Shown piece by piece: positions 56,453-64,000 of a stretch of DNA of 64,000 nucleotides. The position numbers and the translations under genes were made by a program. Numbering within the stretch: position 1 is the first letter of the stretch; each line of letters begins with the position of its first letter. Source of the DNA: Eupeodes corollae (lineage: Eukaryota > Arthropoda > Insecta > Diptera > Syrphidae). The stretch lies in the NCBI RefSeq assembly GCF_945859685.1, contig NC_079148.1, positions 90,153,007 to 90,217,006 of the forward strand, in the 5' to 3' direction. The notes under the pieces are model-generated. The model searched no databases. It saw nothing but the letters and a program-made list of their open reading frames with translations, and was not told where the DNA came from.

Positions 56453-58600
56453 GGTGTCTCTTTTTAAAAAGCTTAAATTTCGCTTGCTCCAGCACCTAAA
56501 ACTCATAGAACTTACAAAACTTTGATCAAAAATCTATCCAAATTAATTAAATAAACACTTAATTCTAGAGATGTGTCAATCTATCAATAAATAGAAAGGC
56601 AGATAATATGATAACAGTGTTTAGCTAGTCTAAGGTTCATGTGTATTTTAATTTACATAACTTAAAAACAAGGTTGCCTCCATTTTTATGAAAACAATTT
56701 AAAATATTAATGTTTAATCCTCAATTAATACATCGCCTTGTGTCTTGTGTACCTACAAAACAAAACCGAATGAATTTTCATCGATGCTTCAAACAAAACA
56801 TTTTTGAGAATGCTCCGCACACCTTCCCAAATACCAATTCAAAACAGAGTACGAAAAATCATATCCTTGAACTGTAAAACTCTTATTGAAAAACTTATAA
56901 GAACCCATCACATTCACAATATACTCGAAATATAAATTTCTGTTTTCTAAAGTTCTATAATATACATCATCTATAGGTAGTTGAGTGCAACTTTTGCACA
57001 TAAATCCTTATGGTAGTCGATGCACAAACCTAATCATCTTCTATATAACTTTCTGTAAAGTTCACAAAACACAAAACTTCAACAACTAAATCATTTCTAA
57101 AACACACAAATCAACCTTTCCGAATCCCGCCAATCGAAAACATGAATACACAATTCGGGTCAATAAATCAAAATCACCAAACCCTCCTCCCCTCCCCCCC
57201 ACACACACACTAAGTCCTTTCCAGCACCTTAAAATAAAAAAAAAAAACACAACAGACACACAAACACTCATTATTTCCATGTCCTGTCATTGTTAATATA
57301 AATTTCCCATTCAAATCACAAGAAAAACATGTCTCACATGCGGAGCGGAGTCCTGAACCCTCTAACTCTAACCCGTCCACTTCAAAAAACTGCTTCTTCA
57401 AGTCGCTAAACAAATACAAACAAACGAAACGAAACAAAAACATCCTCACAAATATACAAATATGTAATAAATATGTATGGAAATTTTACATGAGAGAACA
57501 TCTAATTGTCAAGGTGGGTTCGGATGAAAGGATTTTATGCACTCCAGTACTGTGCTCAGTACATCACACACTCATGCATACACAGCGGTATGGAGAGGAG
57601 TCCTTTCCAGATTCTTCCAAACATTATCCGACCCATGGCATTCATTACGTCATATATCTCCTTTCCTATTCCTTGCACTTCTCCAGATGTGCATCGGAAT
57701 CATGAAATAAAGAGAATACTTTCCAAGAGCGTCTGCAGGATTTAACATTTGGAGCGTCAGTGCACCCTCTTTCGAAAAATTCATGAACAAATGAATAAAG
57801 AAATCCTGGTTGATGAGTAGACGAAACCAAATTACCTTTTTATTCAACTCCTTTTATCACCATCGTTATTTTTGAACATTGTCTTAAATAAATTGATATT
57901 TTTTGACCTTTGAAAGAGACGGTTTCAAATACTTTAAAAGACCCAATATCCAAAGTCCTTGAATGTAACCACAGGATACTACGATAATGGAGCACTGATT
58001 TATTTTACAAAGTGACAACTTTGTTGCCAAGTTCAGTTTGTACCTTAACCTACCCCAAAATAAAGTTTCTCCGGGCGGATATGACAATATAATTGGTGTA
58101 TCATAGTGTGTGTGTGTCTAAAATGTGCTTACGTACGCATTAACCCCGAAAATTGGAAAATTTAAGGGTTGTCGTCGTCAGCGTGTAAACGTCACCTTTG
58201 AACTTTTTCTTAACATGCCATTGTATAGTTCTAAAGTTTTGTTTATAGTTGCGATTATATGTAAAAAAAATTAATTTCGCAAACAAAAAAAAGTCTTCCA
58301 AGAACCATTCTGGTGATGCTCCTTACACCATCAGGTCGTTGTAATCAAACTTTCTTAAAAAATAAAACCCTTCTGTAAAATTAATGTCCTCCACATCTCC
58401 TGAGAAATATAAACTTTCGAGATGCGAGCGAGGGGGGTTGAGAAATGAGAAATAATTCTTATAAAGGTGAATTTTTGATGAATCTGCTATTCCATCCCCT
58501 TCCACTTACCAACCCTTTCCGTTCACCACCCCAAACAAAAACAAAAAACCCTTAAAATTTTGTAAATATAAAGCAGACTTGAAAAAACAACAACATTACA
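56453..58600. other. Unassigned non-coding stretch
   Basis: Includes a CCCTCCTCCCCTCCCCCC tract then (CA)n near 57,182-57,209. No gene supported. Confidence 0.35.
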
Positions 58601-59450
58601 TCAAAGTGCGCAGTCGTCATGGTTGATGTCTTAGCTAATTTCTGGAGGAAATTTTATTGCGCACCAAATGCCAGCGCATTTTCCAACATGGGATTTTCAA
58701 CTTTTCGCTACATGATGGAGGGCCAAATGCCAAAACACTCTTTTTGGGCGGAAACTCGAATTTTCAATTTTTCACAGAGCGCACCACACCAAAAATCTCC
58801 ATCACAATTCGAGTCGGGCGGCTAACACAAACGGATGGCTTCTATGAGCAAAGTGTATAGCAACGCGTTTTAGTGACAAAAAAGAATAAAGAAATCAAAA
58901 AATTACAGAACAAATCAAAAAATCCTCTAATCTGATTTCAAAATTGTAAAAGTAAATCATTTTAAAAAACGGCTTAATCGACTAAGAACACAATCGAAAT
59001 TACTTCAAAAATAAATTCTAGGCCAAGAAAACCACTAGAGGCAAGCAAGGCCAGGCAGACTTGGCCTTTTCTTTCTTGATGCAGTGAAGTGAAAATGAAA
59101 ATTTCCAAAGATTAAGAAGAAAACTACAGTCCTTAATTAATTTAATCTGTGAAAATAATAATTGAATATCAGAGAAGTGGTGTAAAATTTAATCAAATTT
59201 TAAGTGTAATTTTGTGAGGAAAAATAAGAACAAAAAATTGATTGGATGATCGGCGTAAATTTTTCTTAATTTTCGGGGAATCTCTGTGTACTGACATATT
59301 TGGGTGAGGTGAAAACGCCGCAGGATACAAAATGAAAAATACCACTGAAATACAAATTCACGGTCGTCCTTCGTACGCCCAGGGACAGTTTCATGAGTTT
59401 TTGAAAGTTGTAATCCAATTTTTCTGAAAAATATTTTGTGTTTTTAATAA
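58601..59450. other. GC-richer stretch, possible untranslated first exon; unproven
   Basis: Two overlapping plus-strand frames of about 68 codons (58,619-58,860) look fortuitous. Near 59,307-59,316 there are donor-like GTGAGG/GTGAAA sites, and a 32-codon frame from ATG 59,331 opens MKNTTEIQIHGRPSYAQGQ. None of this is firm enough to call a gene. Confidence 0.25.
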
Positions 59451-59935
59451 AATATTAATATTTTTCACAATTTTTGTTGAAAATTTTGAGATAGAGAATT
59501 GAATTTCCTTTCACGAAAATTCTCTCACGCCACGGAAGGAGTTTTCTCTTGTCAACAGAGATAGAGGAATATGAGATGACACAAAAAACTTTCCCTTTGA
59601 AATTAAAGAGAGAGGGAATTTTTTCTAACAACAAAATAATTTCCCTAAGTGCAAAGGGATATTTTCTCTTTGGCATGAAAAAGGGGTTGGAAAATAAACA
59701 CCTTTTTCTAGTTAGGGTTGGGGTTCGAAGTGTTGTTATTTTGCGTTTTTTTTTGTGTTGACTTTTCCTAAAAACGACGATGTGACGATGATGATGATCA
59801 GACGGAGACGGAGACTGAGGCGGAACTGAATCAAAAACATGGAAAACAACTAAAAACGAGATCTGAACATTTGTAGTTGTCCACCCGCACATGAGTGCAT
59901 TTTTGTGCATCAGTAGTGTTGTGGTGCGGGGGATG

Positions 59936-59968
59936 TTCCTTTCCTTTCCTTTCCTTTCCTTTCCTTTC
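59936..59968 (+). repeat. (TTCCT)n microsatellite
   Basis: More than six perfect 5-base units. Confidence 0.95.
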
Positions 59969-60164
59969 GTTTTTTTTCTTTTCATTTTTTATGTTTGCAT
60001 AGTTTATGCAGAGACGCATGCAGGGAGAAGAGCAGGAGGGAAAAGGGATGTCTGTATGCATATACGTGTACATTGAGGGAAAAAGGACAATAACCCCTAG
60101 GAATTGATAGTGGTTGTTTTTTTTGTTTGTTTTATTGCAGTTTTTCCATAGACACGAAATGGAG

Positions 60165-60215
60165 GTAGTGGTCGTAGTCGTAGTCGTGGTCGTGGTGGCG
60201 GTGGTGATGGTGATG
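60165..60215 (+). repeat. (GTAGTC/GTGGTC)n and GGTGAT microsatellite
   Basis: Six-base units drift from gtagtc to gtggtc to ggtgat. On the minus strand this reads as a Pro/Arg-rich frame of no evident meaning. Confidence 0.85.
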
Positions 60216-61309
60216 GTCCCTTTAGTTCATTGAGCTTCTGGTGTTCTAGATACAAAGATAGTTTGTCTGATTCGATTTTGCGGTTTTGTGGCTTTGGTTT
60301 TACCTCTGGCATTGGTGTTGTTTAAAAAAAACATGAACGAAAAAAACAGAATACCTCTATCATCTATTAAGTCCGGTCCGGACCCGTTTTTTGGGCTTAG
60401 CTTGTGTTTTTTGGGGAATTTTTTCTGCGATGCGCTCTATTTCAAAGGACATTGTTGTGGTTGACTTAACCAGTGGCAGACAAATGTAAATCACTGTATA
60501 TTCGTATTGGGGTTTTGTAAACAAACTGAATTCGGAATGAGGGTGGTTTGGGTTGGAAAAAAATGGAATTCAAATCATTCGTTAAGAAAAAAACAACAAC
60601 AAAGAAAAATGAGAAACTAAAACCCTTTTCCAGAGAAAAATAGAACGTAAATTTTATCTTTTAATTCATATAATAATCAATGCAAAGGCCGGTGCTAAAT
60701 TTTTATTGATTTTGTTTAATTTTTCATTTTAGAGAAAGGTAGAGAAATGTACTCTCAAAACTTAGCATTTTACTGAAAAGAAACCAATAAAATTCACCGT
60801 GTATGTGATTTCGTTTAACCTTTACATAGGAAACATCTTAATGTAGGTTATGAATAAGTTGAACTAATTTCTAGAGTTATCATAAATCCATTAGAATTTC
60901 AGACTCTTTCATCCTCAAATGCCAACATTTTAACAATATAATTCATGACGTTGATCAAATGTTTTTTTTTTTTTAATGATTAGCGTCATTGAATCAAATC
61001 CTTTAAGGGTTCTGTTAAAACTTAAGCCACTATGAATAAACCAGTTCTTAGTTAAATTTATGATAAAAGTGAATCTGCTTTATCTTTCCGTTCATCTATA
61101 TTAAAGTAAGATACTTAAAATTGGCAAGTTTTTTTAACTCGGATTGTTATTAACTTATACTTAAGAAGCAGATGGAAATTTTGGTTAACCCAAAAGATCA
61201 CAAGAACAAATAACGCCAGCACAAATTATTACTAAAGGAAGATTCTTTTGAAAAAGTATTTTTGAATAACTTTCATATCGTCTATAAATTGGTATTTAGA
61301 CACATGATT

Positions 61310-61980
61310 CAAATAACAGAAGCAACTGTTCACGGTAGCCTCAAAAACTTTTGTATAGGGTCCACTAAGCTTCTTGAAAAAAAAATGTGACATCCTGATT
61401 TGGCTAGTACCAGTTTCTCTTTAATATGATTTTTGATGTTTAAATTATGAGTAATAGTAAAACCAAGATATTTATACTTTCTGACAACTTCAATACTGGT
61501 ACCATCTAATGTCCAATTTTGTACATTATTATCTGAACGGTTTTGAGGTTTAAAAATCATAATTTTAGATTTAGAAATGTTGATTTCGACATCCTACGAA
61601 TTGCAATATTCTTTAAGTTTATTTATCTGAAACTGCAATGTCACTGGGTCATCCGAGAACCCCACCAGGTCATCAGCATAGAGCAAAATCTACAAAGATA
61701 AATTGACATAGTTGACGCCTCCCGGTAATTTATTTTCAATATCATTCTTGTGGAACACCTGTTTCGGTTTTAAAGGATTTTACATAGATATACCATTACA
61801 AACCATTGCAGATGTGTTTAATAAAAGTTGTTCATAAATCCGAATAAATTTGGTTGAAAGACCAACAACTGCCAGCTTATATAAAAGCTATCTTCTGTTG
61901 ATGATATCAAAAGCAGCTTTAAAGTGAACGAAAAAAGTGTATAGGGGCTTCTTTTTGTCGATAAAACGCCTGGCAACGCT
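61310..61980 (-). mobile_element. LINE RT fragment, minus strand
   Basis: From high to low coordinates: STKRSPYTLFSFTLKLLL (degraded first-Asp region, ~61,900-61,960), then ILLYADDLVGFSDDPVTLQF at ~61,630-61,690 (YADD box), then NISKSKIMIFKP at ~61,545-61,585 and VVRKYKYLGFTITHNL (thumb) at ~61,440-61,485. Frames shift and stops occur, so it is dead. The 17-kb fragment is of similar type. Confidence 0.85.
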
Positions 61981-61984
61981 TGTA

Positions 61985-62690
61985 AGAGCAAAAATATAAA
62001 AAATATTGGCTTCAAACTAATTTCGTCTTATAGAAAATATTGTTTTCACCATTCGGTACAATTTTTATAAAAATATCCACTAAAAACCACGTTAACAAAA
62101 ACATATTTTGAAATTAAACAATTTCATTATATGCAAACAAATTGTTAGTAATTTTAAGTTAAATTTCTTAGAAAAGATCAACCGATAACTTTTTTTTAAA
62201 AGATACGGAAAGAAGAAAAAACTGTTACGAAATGTTTTTCGACTCAAGTATTAGAAGAACAAAGAAAATTATGGCTGAAACACATACACGCTTCAGCTTC
62301 GGCTTCGTCTGCGTTACGTTAGGCCTGCTTCGAGGTTGCTTTGAATGACATTTCTATTATTTCAACTCTCCAAAGAGCAAATATTTTGTTTGTTGACATT
62401 TTTTTACAGATGATGAGCTGTCAGACAAAGCAAATGTTCAGATAATTGAACTAGAGCTTCCGTCTGGAGTCACATTACGTTACATTACGTTCTTTTCCTT
62501 ACGATTGTCAAACGAAACGTGAGGTCGAAGCTCCATTGTGATAGCATGCATGTAATTTCTATGGCTGAACTCGTAAACGTCAGGCGAAGCCGAAGCTGAA
62601 GCGTGTTTGTGTTTCAGCCATTATTGACTTAAAATTATTTATATCACATAAAATTTTAGTATGAATATTTTGTTAAAGTTTTTTCAATGT
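61985..62690 (+). repeat. R1k dispersed repeat, copy J, interrupted by a MITE
   Basis: It begins aatattggcttcaaactaat, passes through ttttcgactcaagtattag and then a MITE, and continues ttattgacttaaaattattt and gaatattttgttaaagtt to about 62,690. Both sides align with the inverse of copy C (11,700-11,810), which has no insertion. Confidence 0.75.
62272..62620. mobile_element. MITE, 349 bp, TTA target duplication (PIF/Harbinger-like)
   Basis: The left end TGGCTGAAACACATACACGC and the right end (its inverse, ending GTTTCAGCCA) match over about 45-50 bases with few mismatches; the shared arm continues TTCAGCTTCGGCTTCG. TTA flanks both sides (62,269-62,271 and 62,621-62,623), the target-duplication length known for PIF/Harbinger. 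No coding sequence is present. Copy C of R1k gives the uninterrupted site. Confidence 0.85.
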
Positions 62691-64000
62691 ACTTTCGATT
62701 AACCTTTTTGAAAAAAATAGAATGTATTATGGAAAGTCCTTAATTTCAGGTGCCTTTGGTTCCTATACATTTATGTCTTCTCGAGATAAGCTTTAACTAT
62801 TTTATATTGTTAAAACAATAAAAAAAATAACCTTTAAAAAAGAGCTTTACAATTATAACACCTTTTACAGTAAAATTGTTTGAACAAAATTATTTAATAA
62901 CACCACACACTACAGCGCCCATATGACATAGTCTTCAAACCTTCAAAATGGGTTTCCGCATTCCTTGTTTTTTAATTCTTTAGGTATCATAAGAATGGGT
63001 TGGTATTTTTTGTGTAATAAGTAAGTTTAATTACTGTGCTCTAAGTTTTTTGTTAGTATTTTGAAATAAGGCAATAATGAATTTACAACAAAATGTAAAA
63101 CCCGTCTAATACCCAAATTTTCTTGGACCTATACTTAAAACATCATGATGAATAATCTGAGCTTAAAGCTTAAAAAATAAAAATATTAATAATAACTTTC
63201 TTTCTCAATTTAAATTATTTCGAAATTAGAAAACAAGATTTCTTCAAGTTTTTAAACTTCGGTTTTGCCAGTATAAACAGTTCCAAGTCGCTAATTTGAT
63301 AATTTCTTGACCCGTTTTGCACTTTGCAAGTTTGATTTTTCAAGAAGACAAACCTAATATTTAAAACTATTTGCCCATCTTAAAAAAACATAAGGTCTCT
63401 CTGTCCATTAAAGAAAATGAAAATAAAAAAGGATAAATAGCTCCAATTAAACAAAAAACAGAAATATCTGTAGTCGTTGGCAAATATAATTTGCTGATTT
63501 AATTGACATGGAGGAATAAACATGATGCTATGCCTGATTAAATATTCATCAATAATAATAATTGATACATCGATACAATTTATATTTGTATTGATTTGTA
63601 TTTATGCTATATTCTATCCTGTATCTGTGTTTCGCAGTTGCTTTATTTTCATTCAACACATGCAGAGAATATTTCAAATTTAAATTTTATCAACGAAGGT
63701 AAAAGTTTTGTTTTTTGTAGTTGTTTATATAAATAATTATTGGTGGTTGTTTAAATAACATCGAATATTTATGATATATTAAAGAATTTAGGGACAAATT
63801 ATACGAAACTAATTCATGTTGAACAATGTTTATTTTGTATTTATATTTAAACCAATTGCGCTTAATTTGTTAATAAAATATATTTAATTTTTCTTATCTA
63901 AAACGAAAATATGAAATAAATGTTGCTTTATATTTAAACTAGCTTTCGTTAGCATATCTTTACAAGCAAATGGCAACTGTGGTTATTTTCTGTCTTCTGT
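62691..64000. other. Unassigned AT-rich stretch to window end
   Basis: No exon or repeat is recognised on either strand. Confidence 0.3.

Larger units (their letters stand above)
59451..61309. other. Unassigned stretch with two microsatellites
   Basis: The 176-codon minus frame at 59,455-59,985 runs through the TTTCC repeat and is rich in Lys/Thr/Ser from simple sequence, so it is not called a gene. Nothing else is supported. Confidence 0.35.

Noticed and set aside
56093..56506. 137-codon minus-strand frame
   Set aside because: It crosses element M and has no motif; the matching DNA at 42,954 gives different frames.
59455..59985. 176-codon minus-strand frame
   Set aside because: Its start is made of the TTTCC microsatellite (KERKGKER) and the rest has no recognisable domain, so it is a simple-sequence artefact.
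60097..60312. Pro/Arg-rich 71-codon minus-strand frame
   Set aside because: Its composition comes from the GTAGTC/GGTGAT microsatellite.
1..64000. CRISPR array, bacterial operons or riboswitches
   Set aside because: Splice signals, transposon types and base composition show an animal nuclear genome; no regularly spaced identical repeats with unique spacers were seen.

Overview
The window looks like a piece of a large, AT-rich, repeat-laden insect genome, most likely a fly. This rests on the style of the one long protein (polyQ runs, fly-like start-codon context), the splice signals around it, and the dense mix of LINE, Tc1/mariner, Helitron, SINE and MITE relics. The species cannot be named from sequence alone.

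One host gene is well supported. It is an exon at about 47,177-51,175 with an open frame of 1,291 codons (47,326-51,201, + strand). It has a strong 3' splice site upstream and a consensus GTGAGT donor eight codons before the stop. The protein is long, basic and low-complexity (Ser/Pro/Lys/Gln-rich), with several blocks that look conserved. I do not recognise it. No other host exon could be supported, so most of the rest may be intron or intergenic DNA.

Layout. 1-2.85 kb: a LINE relic joined to two inverted partial copies of a dispersed family of about 1.0-1.1 kb, here called R1k. 2.85-9.4 kb: unannotated AT-rich DNA with an R1k piece and a LINE 3' end. 9.46-10.07 kb: a 150-bp direct duplication, then a foldback built of CGGGATT modules. 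11.66-13.9 kb: a LINE nested in an R1k copy. 16.65-19.86 kb: a LINE fragment, then a foldback built of GTCAATATGACAACT-like modules with a full R1k copy inside. 20.2-22 kb: a LINE. 24.2-24.9 kb: R1k. 26-28.8 kb: two LINE relics meeting tail to tail. 30.3-31.8 kb: two R1k copies. 33.3-34.9 kb: a LINE then R1k. 35.2-38 kb: a minus-strand LINE split by a third foldback (GGAAAAAACGCC modules, GC-rich core with 15 G). 40.65-42.4 kb: three tRNA-derived SINE copies. 43 kb: a small inverted-ended element. 44.5-46.6 kb: a full R1k copy and a deleted mariner. 47.2-51.2 kb: the host exon. 52.2-54.5 kb: a decayed Helitron containing a nearly intact mariner. 55.2-55.9 kb: a LINE RNase H end. 56.1 kb: a second inverted-ended element. 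61.3-62.7 kb: a LINE, then an R1k copy with a MITE inserted and flanked by a TTA duplication.

The most notable patterns are the R1k family, with subterminal inverted repeats and a conserved ORF-like core; three unrelated foldbacks that share one architecture; the mariner-in-Helitron nest; the MITE whose empty site can be read from another R1k copy in the window; and a SINE whose 3' tail resembles the end of a LINE here. All alignments were made by eye, so repeat boundaries are approximate.
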